Shown here one piece after another: positions 32,498 to 43,287 of a stretch of DNA of 64,000 nucleotides. A model generated the notes under the pieces. It saw nothing but the letters and a program-made list of their open reading frames with translations. It was not told where the DNA came from and did no database searches. Location: the NCBI GenBank assembly GCA_910589015.1, contig CAJUSA010000012.1, positions 1 through 64,000 of the forward strand, read 5' to 3'. Every line of letters begins with the position of its first letter. The first letter of the stretch is position 1. A program made the position numbers and the translations under genes. The DNA comes from an uncultured Christensenellaceae bacterium. Its GTDB lineage: Bacteria > Bacillota > Clostridia > Christensenellales > Borkfalkiaceae.

Positions 32498-33598
32498 TCA
32501 CACATTGAAACGGAAGAGGACGACGTCGCCGTCTTTCATCACATATTCCTTGCCTTCCGAACGCACCTTGCCTTTTTCGCGCGCGCCCGCAAGTCCGCCG
32601 CATTCCAAAAGAATATCCCATTCCACCACTTCGGCGCGGATAAATCCTTTTTCGAAATCGGTGTGTATCTTGCCTGCCGCCTGCGGCGCCTTCGTGCCTT
32701 TTACGATCGTCCAGGCGCGCGTTTCTTTTTCGCCCGCGGTCAAATACGAGATCAAGCCCAAGAGCGCGTACGACGCTTTAATGAGCTTATCGAGCCCGCT
32801 TTCTTTTAAGCCGAAGTCGGCAAGGAAAATCTCTCTGTCTTCATCGGAAAGTTCCGAAAGTTCCTCTTCGGTTTTGGCGCACACGACGATGACCTGCGCG
32901 TTGTGTTTTTGGGCGTATTCTTTGACTTTCTGCACGAGGGGAAGGGTATTTTCGTCGGCGGCGATGTCGCTTTCCGCAATGTTCGCGCAGTATACGACGG
33001 GTTTTGAGGAAAGCAGGAACACGTTTTCGAGCATGATCTTTTCGTCGTCGGTCATGTCGAGCGAGCTTGCGGGATTTTCGCCTTCGAGATGCGCCTTTAA
33101 TTTTTGCAGAAAGGCAAATTCCGCCGCGGCGTTCTTGTCGGCGCCGCCGCGCGCCGCATTCTTGATGCGGTCGAGCCGCTTTTCCACCGCCTCGATGTCG
33201 GAAAGAATGAGTTCTAAATTGATGGTTTCGATGTCGCGCACGGGGTCGACCGAGTTTTCGACGTGCGTGACGTTCGCGTCCTCGAAACACCGCACGACGT
33301 GCACCACGGCGTCGACCTCGCGGATATGTGAAAGAAACTTGTTCCCGAGTCCCTCGCCGCGGCTTGCGCCCTTTACAAGTCCTGCAATATCGACGAATTC
33401 GATGACGGCGGGGGTGACTTTTTTGCTGTTGTAGAGCGCCGCCAGCTTATCGAGCCGTTCGTCGGGAACGGCGACCACGCCTACGTTTGGTTCGATGGTG
33501 CAGAAGGGGTAATTCGCGGCTTCCGCGCCCGCGTGCGTGATTGCGTTAAAAAGGGTGGATTTTCCTACGTTGGGTAATCCCACAACTCCGAGTTTCAT
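32498..33598 (-). CDS. ychF: redox-regulated/translation-associated GTPase (ATPase) YchF
   Basis: A 366-residue Obg-family P-loop protein. GVVGLPNVGKSTLFNAIT is the Walker A motif, followed by NYPFCTIEPNVG, DIAGLVKGAS and a coiled-coil insertion. The C-terminal TGS domain is present. YchF binds ATP rather than GTP and associates with ribosomes. The RBS AAAGGAG is clear. It shares a divergent promoter region with argS. Confidence 0.95.
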   Translation of the reverse strand: MKLGVVGLPNVGKSTLFNAITHAGAEAANYPFCTIEPNVGVVAVPDERLDKLAALYNSKKVTPAVIEFVDIAGLVKGASRGEGLGNKFLSHIREVDAVVHVVRCFEDANVTHVENSVDPVRDIETINLELILSDIEAVEKRLDRIKNAARGGADKNAAAEFAFLQKLKAHLEGENPASSLDMTDDEKIMLENVFLLSSKPVVYCANIAESDIAADENTLPLVQKVKEYAQKHNAQVIVVCAKTEEELSELSDEDREIFLADFGLKESGLDKLIKASYALLGLISYLTAGEKETRAWTIVKGTKAPQAAGKIHTDFEKGFIRAEVVEWDILLECGGLAGAREKGKVRSEGKEYVMKDGDVVLFRFNV

Positions 33599-33644
33599 AA
33601 ATAACTCCTTTCCTGCTTGAAAGCCGTTCGAAATCTTTGGTCTT

Positions 33645-33711
33645 ATTATACAACAAACTTAAAAAATCGGCAAGTCTTTCGCTTGCCGATTTTCACCTTT
33701 TGTGGTACAAT
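33645..33711. promoter_or_regulatory. mirrored divergent promoters of ychF and argS with shared inverted repeat
   Basis: Minus strand: TTGCCG (33668-33673) and TATAAT (33645-33650), spacer 17 bp. Plus strand: TTGCCG (33683-33688) and TACAAT (33706-33711), spacer 17 bp. Both -35 boxes lie in the arms of an inverted repeat, AAAATCGGCAAG and CTTGCCGATTTT. Confidence 0.75.
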
Positions 33712-33743
33712 TACGGGGAAGTTCGTCAGAGGAAAAAAACGGT

Positions 33744-35426
33744 ATGAATTATAAAAAGTATATCGCGCAGAAAATCGTCATCGAGGGCGTCGGCGCAGAA
33801 GAAATCGAAGAAGCGGTATCCGTGCCGCCCGATCAGACAATGGGCGACTACGCGTTGCCCTGTTTCAAATTCGCTAAGGCGTTGCGCAAAAGCCCCGTGC
33901 TTATCGCGCAATCGCTTGCGGGCGAAATCGGCTGCGACAGCGTGATCGAATCGGTTGCCGCGGTCAACGGCTATCTCAATTTCAAGATTGCCCGTAAACC
34001 CTTCGCGGAACAAACGCTTGCGCGGATCGAGCGGGAAGGCGCGCGCTACGGCAGCGCGGACTTGGGCGCGGGCAAAAAGATCTGCATCGATTATTCTTCG
34101 GTCAATATCGCAAAACCCTTCCATATCGGGCATCTTTCCACCACGGTGCTCGGCGGGGCGCTCTATAAAATTTTCAATTTCCTCGGTTACGAGGCGGTGG
34201 GGATCAATCACCTCGGCGATTACGGCACGCAGTTCGGAAAACTTATCAGCGCTTATAAGCGCTGGGGCGTCATGGAAGAGGTCGAACGCGGCGGGATTCA
34301 TGCAATCAATGAACTGTACGTACGTTTTAACAACGAGGCGGACGAGGAAATGGAACGCGAGGCGCGCGAATATTTTCTCAAAATCGAAAGCGGCGACGAA
34401 GAGGCGAACGCCCTGTTCGAGTGGTTCAAATCGCTCACGCTCGAATATGTAAAGGGCATTTATGAAAAGCTGCACATCAACTTCGATTCCTACGCGGGCG
34501 AGCGGTTTTATACCGATAAAATGCAACCCGTCATCGACGAGCTGCGCGCGAAAAAGCTGTTAAAAGAGAGCAACGGCGCAAGCATCGTCGATCTGGAAGA
34601 ATACGGCATGCCGCCTTGCCTGATCCTGCGATCGGACGGCGCGTCGCTCTATGCTACGCGCGACCTTGCCGCCGCGATCTACCGCAAAAACACCTACGAT
34701 TTCGAAAAATGTTTATACGTCGTCGCCTATCAGCAGAACCTGCATTTCAAGCAGGTGTTCAAGGTGCTCGAACTCATGGGCAAGGAATGGGCGAAGGATC
34801 TTGTGCACGTCGCTTACGGCATGGTATCGCTCGAGGACGGCGCCATGTCGACGCGCAAGGGCAAAGTCGTCTGGCTCGAGGACGTCATCGCAAAGTGCGA
34901 AGAAAAGGCGTATGCGATCGTATCGGAAAAGAATCCCGCGCTCGAAAACAAGCGCGAGGTCGCCGAAAAGGTGGGCGTGGGCGCCGTGATCTTCGGCGCG
35001 CTGTGCAACAATAAAATCAAAGATATTGTCTTTTCGTACGATAAAGCGCTCAATTTCGACGGCGAAACGAGCGTGTATGTGCAGTATACCTGCGCGCGGG
35101 CGGCGTCGGTGATGCAGAAAGCGCGGGCGGAAGGGTACGCGGTCGGCGGCGCGTGCACCCCGTGCGACAGCGAATACGAGCTCATAAAGGCGCTGGCGCA
35201 ATTCCCCGATACCGTGTGCTCGGCGGCGAAGAACTACGAACCCAGCCTGATCGCACGCTATTGCGTGGATACGGCGCAGAAGTTCAACAAATTTTATATC
35301 GACTGTAAAATTTTGCAGGCGGAAGAAACCGTTCGCGCTTACCGGCTGTCGCTCACGCGGGCGACACTCACCGTGCTGACGAACGCGTTGGGACTGTTGG
35401 GGATCGGCGTGCCCGAGAAGATGTAA
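33744..35426 (+). CDS. argS: arginyl-tRNA synthetase
   Basis: A 560-residue class I aminoacyl-tRNA synthetase. The HIGH motif is FHIGHLSTTVLGG and the KMSKS equivalent is MSTRKGKVV, which is typical of ArgRS lacking the canonical lysine. The N-terminal Arg-tRNA-binding domain and C-terminal DALR domain are present. I start at ATG 33744, consistent with the promoter; the longer frame would begin within it. gph follows by 3 bp. Confidence 0.97.
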   Translation: MNYKKYIAQKIVIEGVGAEEIEEAVSVPPDQTMGDYALPCFKFAKALRKSPVLIAQSLAGEIGCDSVIESVAAVNGYLNFKIARKPFAEQTLARIEREGARYGSADLGAGKKICIDYSSVNIAKPFHIGHLSTTVLGGALYKIFNFLGYEAVGINHLGDYGTQFGKLISAYKRWGVMEEVERGGIHAINELYVRFNNEADEEMEREAREYFLKIESGDEEANALFEWFKSLTLEYVKGIYEKLHINFDSYAGERFYTDKMQPVIDELRAKKLLKESNGASIVDLEEYGMPPCLILRSDGASLYATRDLAAAIYRKNTYDFEKCLYVVAYQQNLHFKQVFKVLELMGKEWAKDLVHVAYGMVSLEDGAMSTRKGKVVWLEDVIAKCEEKAYAIVSEKNPALENKREVAEKVGVGAVIFGALCNNKIKDIVFSYDKALNFDGETSVYVQYTCARAASVMQKARAEGYAVGGACTPCDSEYELIKALAQFPDTVCSAAKNYEPSLIARYCVDTAQKFNKFYIDCKILQAEETVRAYRLSLTRATLTVLTNALGLLGIGVPEKM

Positions 35427-35429
35427 GGT

Positions 35430-36071
35430 ATGATCAAGGCTATTTTATTCGATTTAGACGGCACGCTTTTAGATACGCTGCCCGACATTGCGCAAAGCGT
35501 CAACGAAATGTTGCGCCTGCACGGTTATCCCACGATTTCGGAAGAACTTACGCGCGCCTATATCGGCAACGGCGCGCGCGAGCTTGTCGAACGCGCCCTG
35601 CCCGCGGGTGCGGATACCGATGCGTGTTTTGAGACGTTTACGCAGGTCTTTTCGCACAATAAAGGGGATAAAACCCAGCCGTTTGCGGGGGTAGTCGCGG
35701 GACTGTTGCGCTTAAAGGCGCAGGGTTATAAACTCGCCGTTATAACGAATAAACCGCGCTATGCGACCGAAACGCTTGTTGCAAAGTATTTTCCCGATTT
35801 GTTTGATTATATCGTCGGCGACGACGGCACGTTCCCCCGTAAGCCCGATCCGACGGCGGCGCGGTATTGCGCGCTGACATTACGCGTGCCGTGCGGCGAA
35901 TGTCTGTTCGTCGGCGACGGCGAGACCGACGTGCTTACGGCGAAATATGCGGGCATGCGTGGCGTTGCGGTGCTCTGGGGATACCGTTCGCAGGCGCAGC
36001 TTGCGGCGGCGGGGGCGATCGATTTTGTGCAGAGCTTTGATCAGTTGGAAAATTTTGTCAAAAATTCATAA
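35430..36071 (+). CDS. HAD-family phosphatase, phosphoglycolate phosphatase-like
   Basis: A 213-residue HAD hydrolase. Motif I is FDLDGTLLDTL, motif II lies in AVITNKP, motif III is PRKPDPTA and motif IV is VGDGETDVLTA. The cap domain (residues 15-80) is the helical C1 type of Gph. The substrate is not proven; 2-phosphoglycolate, from repair of 3'-phosphoglycolate ends, is the usual one. The GTAAGGT just before the ATG overlaps the argS stop. Confidence 0.88.
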   Translation: MIKAILFDLDGTLLDTLPDIAQSVNEMLRLHGYPTISEELTRAYIGNGARELVERALPAGADTDACFETFTQVFSHNKGDKTQPFAGVVAGLLRLKAQGYKLAVITNKPRYATETLVAKYFPDLFDYIVGDDGTFPRKPDPTAARYCALTLRVPCGECLFVGDGETDVLTAKYAGMRGVAVLWGYRSQAQLAAAGAIDFVQSFDQLENFVKNS

Positions 36072-36089
36072 AATTATCGCGTTATATTA

Positions 36090-36118
36090 TTGATATTTAG
36101 TCTTATTTGTGATATAAT
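36090..36118 (+). promoter_or_regulatory. sigma-A promoter of the reverse rubrerythrin gene
   Basis: TTGATA at 36090-36095 and TATAAT at 36113-36118, spacer 17 bp. Confidence 0.75.
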
Positions 36119-36163
36119 ACGATTGCCTTTAGGCAAGAAAACAACATCAAGGAGATTGTTATT

Positions 36164-36688
36164 ATGAAGAAATGTGCAGTTTGCGGTGAGATCGTCGAAG
36201 ACGGCGTTGAGGTCTGCCCCGTATGCAAAGCAAAGAAGTTTGTTCCGGTTGACGACGCGGGATTTGCCTGCGAGCACCACGTCGGCGACGGCAAAGTGGA
36301 CGACAAAGAGGTCACGGAAGGACTTCGCGCGAATTTCGAGGGCGAGTGCTGCGAGGTGGGCATGTACCTTGCTATGGCGCGCGTAGCGGAACGCGAAGGC
36401 TATCCCGAGATCGCCGAGGCATATAAGCGTTACGCTTACGAAGAGGCGGAACACGCAAGCAAATTTGCGGAACTGTTGGGCGAAGTCGTCACCGACAGCA
36501 CGAAGAAAAATCTCGAACTGCGCGCTGCGGCGGAAACGGGCGCTTGCGCGGGCAAACTTGCGCTTGCGAAACGTGCAAAAGAACTCGGCTACGACGCGAT
36601 CCACGACACCGTGCACGAAATGGCAAAGGACGAGGCTCGACACGGCGCAGGGTTCAAGGGCTTGTTGAAGAGATACTTTGGCAAATAA
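36164..36688 (+). CDS. reverse rubrerythrin (N-terminal rubredoxin plus ferritin-like domain)
   Basis: A 174-residue peroxide-detoxifying di-iron protein of anaerobes. An N-terminal rubredoxin has CAVCG and CPVC iron ligands, followed by the ferritin-like domain with helix motifs [38 protein letters not shown] and [12 protein letters not shown]. The domain order is opposite to classic rubrerythrin, as in revRbr. AAGGAG is the RBS. It reduces H2O2 with electrons from NADH via rubredoxin-type partners. Confidence 0.93.
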   Translation: MKKCAVCGEIVEDGVEVCPVCKAKKFVPVDDAGFACEHHVGDGKVDDKEVTEGLRANFEGECCEVGMYLAMARVAEREGYPEIAEAYKRYAYEEAEHASKFAELLGEVVTDSTKKNLELRAAAETGACAGKLALAKRAKELGYDAIHDTVHEMAKDEARHGAGFKGLLKRYFGK

Positions 36689-36695
36689 TTTCAAA

Positions 36696-36736
36696 ACACA
36701 CAAAAAGAGCGGGTTTTGCCCGCTCTTTTTGTGTGT
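36696..36736 (+). terminator. intrinsic terminator
   Basis: ACACACAAAAAGAGCGGG pairs with CCCGCTCTTTTTGTGTGT; a long perfect stem. Confidence 0.9.
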
Positions 36737-36822
36737 TTTGGATGTTGCGTAAGAAAATAGTCGGAAAGATTGATTTCACGATAGCAACAAGAAAACGGCA
36801 TTATATTTTCACAGGAATTTCT

Positions 36823-36851
36823 TTGCCAAAGTTTGTTATAGATGATATAAT
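36823..36851 (+). promoter_or_regulatory. promoter of the small lipoprotein gene
   Basis: TTGCCA at 36823-36828 and TATAAT at 36846-36851, spacer 17 bp. Confidence 0.65.
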
Positions 36852-36881
36852 ATATAGTATCATTTTTTTGAGGCGAAAGTT

Positions 36882-37334
36882 ATGTCGAAAATTAAAAGAT
36901 TTTTCATTTGTTGTCTCGGCTGTGCGTTAATCATATGCGTGGGGTTATGCTCGTTTGGCTGTGCGAATAAAAAAGAAAAGAAATACGACGTAACAATTAA
37001 GATAAGAAACAATTTCGGAAGCGAGTGGATATTTACGCCGGATATTAATGAGCTTACCTATGAATTTGAATATACGGGCGAAGAAATGTATTTCGGGGTA
37101 GATTCCTACAACCTTCCCGATCATCCGGATTGGGGCGATAAATGGTTTGGGTTGACAGGCGAAGGACCTAATACGTTTAATGTAGGTTCATATTTATATG
37201 GAGATGGAGAAAAATGGACAACTACAGTAAACCGAGTGTTGGAACGTGGTTGTTATTGTGTTTCCATACAAGCAAATTCAACATCAAATTTATGGAATTT
37301 TAGAGCGGTTCGGTTATATGTAACCGTTTTATAA
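36882..37334 (+). CDS. small lipoprotein, unknown
   Basis: A 150-residue exported protein. The signal peptide ends in LCSFGC, a lipobox variant, followed by KKEKK. The mature part is rich in aromatic and beta-strand residues (FGSEWIFTPDINELTYEFEY) and fits a small beta-sandwich domain. Unlike its neighbours it is AT-rich, so it may be newly acquired. GAGGCG upstream serves as RBS. Confidence 0.7.
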   Translation: MSKIKRFFICCLGCALIICVGLCSFGCANKKEKKYDVTIKIRNNFGSEWIFTPDINELTYEFEYTGEEMYFGVDSYNLPDHPDWGDKWFGLTGEGPNTFNVGSYLYGDGEKWTTTVNRVLERGCYCVSIQANSTSNLWNFRAVRLYVTVL

Positions 37335-37350
37335 ATTCCTTCACAATCTT

Positions 37351-37414
37351 GCAGTAGAGTTTTAATTTCACGCTCTACTCACGGTAGAACGATTGACAAA
37401 CGCACTCTACTGCG
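37351..37414. promoter_or_regulatory. candidate operator with repeated CTCTACT half-sites
   Basis: GCAGTAGAG (37351-37359), CGCTCTACTC (37371-37380), the GGTAGA of 37383-37388 and CACTCTACTGCG (37403-37414) are repeated and inverted around the promoter; the last lies inside the -35/-10 spacer. The downstream XRE protein is the likely binder. Confidence 0.55.
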
Positions 37415-37421
37415 TTATAAT
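37393..37421 (+). promoter_or_regulatory. promoter of the XRE membrane regulator, placed for a leaderless transcript
   Basis: TTGACA at 37393-37398 and TATAAT at 37416-37421, spacer 17 bp. Six bases separate the -10 from the ATG at 37428; no Shine-Dalgarno. Confidence 0.8.
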
Positions 37422-37427
37422 TGGGCT

Positions 37428-38063
37428 ATGGAAGAAGAAAAGAGCGTACAAACCGACGATTTGGCTGTTACCGTGGGAAAAAACATTATGCGCTTGCGCA
37501 GAATGGCGAACATGACGCAGCTCGATTTGGCGGAAAAACTCAATTATTCCGATAAGTCCATTTCGAAATGGGAACAGGGGAACGGCATGCCCGACGTGCG
37601 TATTTTAGTGCGCCTTGCCGATCTTTTCAACGTTTCGCTCGACGATCTGGTGCGCGATCATTCCGAAAAGCAGATCGTGCCCAAAAAGACCAAGCTGATC
37701 CGCCGTATCATCATTATCGCCTGTTCGGTGGGGCTTTGCTGGTTGGTGGCTACCGTTCTTTACGTTCTTCTCGGGATCTTCGTTCCCGTCATTCAAAAAG
37801 ATTTATGGCTGGCGTTTCTCTATGCCGTGCCGTTCTCGTCGATCGTCGTTCTGGTGTTCAGCAGTATCTGGAACTACCGCGCGACGCGCGTCGTATCCCT
37901 CTCGGTGCTCATTTGGACGTTGCTTGCCTGCGTCTATCTGACGGCGTTTGTGTGCGGTTACCGCGAAAATATGTGGCTGATCTTTTTGATCGGCGTCCCC
38001 TTGCAGGTGCTTACGCTCTTTTTCTTCGTCTGGTGGAAGGGCGCGAAAATTTCAAAAGAATAA
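37428..38063 (+). CDS. XRE helix-turn-helix regulator with C-terminal membrane domain
   Basis: A 211-residue protein. The N-terminal HTH runs through NIMRLRRMANMTQLDLAEKL and then SDKSISKWEQGNGMPDVRIL. Four transmembrane segments fill residues 90-200. Membrane-anchored XRE proteins of this shape are common in Clostridia, sense the membrane and usually regulate their own operon. Repeated CTCTACT motifs in its promoter are likely operators. The gene looks leaderless and is followed by a terminator and another membrane protein. Confidence 0.9.
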   Translation: MEEEKSVQTDDLAVTVGKNIMRLRRMANMTQLDLAEKLNYSDKSISKWEQGNGMPDVRILVRLADLFNVSLDDLVRDHSEKQIVPKKTKLIRRIIIIACSVGLCWLVATVLYVLLGIFVPVIQKDLWLAFLYAVPFSSIVVLVFSSIWNYRATRVVSLSVLIWTLLACVYLTAFVCGYRENMWLIFLIGVPLQVLTLFFFVWWKGAKISKE

Positions 38064-38069
38064 CGTGAT

Positions 38070-38096
38070 ACGGCGCACCGCGGGGTGCGCCTTTTC
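38070..38096 (+). terminator. GC-rich hairpin terminator or attenuator
   Basis: GGCGCACC pairs with GGGTGCGCC, followed by a short T run, between the XRE gene and the next membrane protein. Confidence 0.65.
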
Positions 38097-38112
38097 GGAT
38101 TTGAGGTGCAGT

Positions 38113-39219
38113 ATGAAATATATCGATTCGATTCCGCAGAATGCGGATGAACGCGCCAAAGCGCGCAAATCGCTCGTTCGGAAACGCAAAGCGTTAACGG
38201 GGCTGTGCTTTGCCTGTGCGCTCGTTGCGATCGTGTTGCTTTTAGGCACGCTCGGCGTGCTGCTGGCGGCGGAACTCGCAAACGCGGCGCCGCAGACGAA
38301 AACAATGCTCTATATCCTTACGGGCGTGTTTTTGGGCGGTGCGGTGCTGTTTGCCCTGCTTGCCGTGCTCTTTTCGAAAACGGCGCAGACGGCATTGTTG
38401 CGCGAGCTGGACTTTATCGAACGGTGTGACGGCGAGAACAGCTTTTTCGTGGGCGAAGGCACGCTGGCGACCTTCGGGAACGGAAAGCTCACGCTGCACG
38501 AAGAGGCGGGCGGCAAAGTCATCTTCGTGCCGTATGCGGAAATGCGCTTTTTTTCGGTGTGCACCCGTCACGCGCCCAAAGATAAGGGCGAGTGGAGTGT
38601 CGTGATTGAAATTCCCGCCCGCTATATCGCCAAAAACAAGGCGGATAAGGGCGCGCCGCCCGCGCTCGTGCAAACCGATTACAAGCCCCGCCTTTACGAA
38701 TGTATCGGGCGCGAGGGGCTGGAACTCATCGGGGAAACGCCCGCCGAAAGCAAACGCGAAAAGAAACATTACGAATGTATCAAAAAATTCGTCCGTCCCG
38801 ATTCGCCGAAGCGTAAGCGCGCGGCGGTGTTGATCGCGGCGGGCGCGGTGCTGTTGGCGGCGTCCTTCCCTGTTGCGTTTTTGTGGGAAGCGACGGTGGG
38901 CGCCGTGGCGGGCGTCGTAGGCGCGTTTTTGCTCGGCAGGTCGGTTTATTCCTTCCTGAAAGCAAAATCGGTGCTCGCGCTGTACCGCGAAGGGCTTTGG
39001 TGGAAGGAATCCGCACGCAACGACAGCGTCTTTCTTTTGTGGAACGAGGTGGAAGGGTGCGGCGTCGAGGACTGCGGCGGCAGGGAATTGCTTGCGGTGC
39101 GTTGCGCTTACGGCGCCTATCATTTCCCCGTGTTCGAGGGCGCGCAGGAAGAAATCGCCGCGCTGACCGAAAAAAGTGCGCAGGAAAGCGCGCCGTTGAA
39201 TTCGGCTGCGCAAGAGTAG
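38113..39219 (+). CDS. membrane protein, unknown
   Basis: A 368-residue protein with two paired membrane helices near the N-terminus (about 36-60 and 75-98) and two more near 235-285, with soluble beta-rich regions between. The repeated organisation suggests two diverged halves. It has no catalytic motif. Start ATG 38113 has TTGAGGTG upstream. Possibly a target of the membrane XRE regulator; function unknown. Confidence 0.75.
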   Translation: MKYIDSIPQNADERAKARKSLVRKRKALTGLCFACALVAIVLLLGTLGVLLAAELANAAPQTKTMLYILTGVFLGGAVLFALLAVLFSKTAQTALLRELDFIERCDGENSFFVGEGTLATFGNGKLTLHEEAGGKVIFVPYAEMRFFSVCTRHAPKDKGEWSVVIEIPARYIAKNKADKGAPPALVQTDYKPRLYECIGREGLELIGETPAESKREKKHYECIKKFVRPDSPKRKRAAVLIAAGAVLLAASFPVAFLWEATVGAVAGVVGAFLLGRSVYSFLKAKSVLALYREGLWWKESARNDSVFLLWNEVEGCGVEDCGGRELLAVRCAYGAYHFPVFEGAQEEIAALTEKSAQESAPLNSAAQE

Positions 39220-39248
39220 TTGCCAAATACGCGACGGTATGCTATACT
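39220..39248 (+). promoter_or_regulatory. sigma-A promoter of mcsA-mcsB-clpC
   Basis: TTGCCA at 39220-39225, directly after the previous stop, and TATACT at 39243-39248 with TGC, spacer 17 bp. I see no CtsR heptad repeats and no CIRCE element here. Confidence 0.7.
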
Positions 39249-39268
39249 GAAAGGGAAGGAGTTCGCCC

Positions 39269-39727
39269 GTGAAATGCAGAAGCTGCGGTAAACCCGCTAA
39301 AAAATATACGATCAGCCGCGGCGGCGCGGAAGTCGCCGTCGAACTGTGCGAAAAATGTTACCGCCGCCTGTACGGGAAGGAAAACCCGACGGCGGAACAG
39401 GAAAGCGGGTTGGAATGTTCCGCCTGCGGCACGACGTACGAGGATTTCAGGCGGACGGGTCTTGTGGGGTGCGCGGAATGTTACAACGCCTTCCGCAAAG
39501 AGATCACGACCATGCTCGGTTACATACAGCACAGCGCGCGGCACGTCGGCAAGGTGCCCGAGGGCGCGGGGGAACGCTACGACGACTTGCGCAGCCTGAT
39601 CGCGCAGGAAGATAAATTGCGGGAAGAACTCGATCTTGCCGAACGTGCGGGCGAGAAACAGAAAGCCGCCGAACTGCGGCAGCGGCTCGGCGCGGTGGCG
39701 CAAAAGCTGAGGAGGACCGATCTATGA
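39269..39727 (+). CDS. mcsA: McsA, activator of the McsB protein arginine kinase
   Basis: A 152-residue protein with two zinc-binding modules (CRSCGKP, CEKCYRRL, then CSACGTTYEDF and CAECYNAF) and a C-terminal UVR motif with LIAQEDKLREELDLAERAGE. McsA activates McsB and helps sense thiol stress. It opens the clpC operon. ctsR, normally immediately upstream, is absent. RBS GGAAGGAG is present. Confidence 0.95.
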   Translation: MKCRSCGKPAKKYTISRGGAEVAVELCEKCYRRLYGKENPTAEQESGLECSACGTTYEDFRRTGLVGCAECYNAFRKEITTMLGYIQHSARHVGKVPEGAGERYDDLRSLIAQEDKLREELDLAERAGEKQKAAELRQRLGAVAQKLRRTDL

Positions 39728-40773
39728 GCGCTCTTGCGATCGATCACGAGTGCGTTGCGGTGTCCACGCGTGTGCGGCTTGCGCGCAACTTTTCCGATTA
39801 TCCCTTTCCTTCGCGGCTCATCGGCGACAAGCATGCCGAAGAACAGTCGCGCGAGATCGTGCAGATCGTCTCGGGCGCGTTGGGCGCGCTCGACCGGTAC
39901 GATCTTTACGAGATGAATACCATTTCCGACGAGGACGCGGCATATTTCGTTGAGCGTAACCTCATCAGCCGCGATTTATTGCGGCACCGCAAGATCGGCG
40001 CGGCTCTCATCGACGGCAGCCGCAGCAAGGCGGTCATGATCAACGAAGAAGATCATATCCGCGAACAGTGTTTTATTAAGGGGTTCGATCTGACGTGGGC
40101 GTATGAACAGCTTTCGGGGATCGACGATCTGATTTCGGAAACCATACCGTTTGCCTACGACGAGCGGTTCGGCTATCTTACCGCCTGCCCCACAAATTTA
40201 GGGACGGGGTTGCGCGCCTCGGTCATGGTATTCCTGCCCGCGATCGCGCGGCACAATCTGATGCCCGAAGTCGAACGCATCTTAAAGGGACTGGGACTTA
40301 CCGTGCGCGGCTCGCTCGGCGAGGGCAGCGGCGCGGAAGGCGAAATGTACCAGATCAGCAACGAGGTAACGCTGGGCATGGAAGAGAGCGAGATCCTCGT
40401 GCGCGTGGAAAAGGCCGTGAAAACCGTCTATAAAATCGAAATGTGCGAACGCGAATGTATGCTGGTCGAAAACGATATGCGCATTAAGGATTGCGCGATG
40501 CGCTCGTACGGCGTGCTGGCGAACTGCTGTATGATCGGCGAAAAAGAGTTCGCGCGGCGCATGGCGGACGTGAAGCTGGGCGTTGCGCTCGGGTTTTTCG
40601 AATCGGCGTACGGCGAAGAGGCGAAACGCATGGCGGAACTCGACGAGCTTATCGTCGAAACGCGCCCCGCAAACCTCAACCGCATTAACGGCGCGCCGCT
40701 TTCGCAAAACGAACAGAGCGTTTGCCGCGCGAATTTAGCGCGGAAAAAAATTCAGAAACTGTTGTCTTTGTAA
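39724..40773 (+). CDS. mcsB: McsB, protein arginine kinase
   Basis: A 349-residue ATP:guanido phosphotransferase. Key stretches are STRVRLARNFSDYPFPSRL, the NEEDHIREQCFI catalytic region, and RGSLGEGSGAEGEMYQISNE. It tags arginine residues of damaged or regulatory proteins with phosphate so that ClpC-ClpP degrades them. It overlaps mcsA by 4 bp and precedes clpC by 15 bp. Confidence 0.96.
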   Translation: MSALAIDHECVAVSTRVRLARNFSDYPFPSRLIGDKHAEEQSREIVQIVSGALGALDRYDLYEMNTISDEDAAYFVERNLISRDLLRHRKIGAALIDGSRSKAVMINEEDHIREQCFIKGFDLTWAYEQLSGIDDLISETIPFAYDERFGYLTACPTNLGTGLRASVMVFLPAIARHNLMPEVERILKGLGLTVRGSLGEGSGAEGEMYQISNEVTLGMEESEILVRVEKAVKTVYKIEMCERECMLVENDMRIKDCAMRSYGVLANCCMIGEKEFARRMADVKLGVALGFFESAYGEEAKRMAELDELIVETRPANLNRINGAPLSQNEQSVCRANLARKKIQKLLSL

Positions 40774-40788
40774 CATGCGGAGGGAAAT

Positions 40789-43251
<2,463 letters not shown>

Positions 43252-43256
43252 GAAAT

Positions 43257-43287
43257 AAGCGCCCTTCCTTGCGAAGAGCGCTTTTGT
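43257..43287. terminator. weak hairpin terminator between clpC and ung
   Basis: AAGCGC and GCGCTT pair at the ends, with CTTC/GAAG inside, followed by TTTG; serves convergent genes. Confidence 0.5.

Noticed and set aside
33661..33693. Inverted repeat considered as a transcription terminator
   Set aside because: It lies between divergent genes where no transcript would need to end, and both arms carry the -35 boxes.
39220..39268. CtsR or CIRCE operator in front of mcsA
   Set aside because: Neither heptad tandem repeats of CtsR nor TTAGCACTC-N9-GAGTGCTAA can be read.
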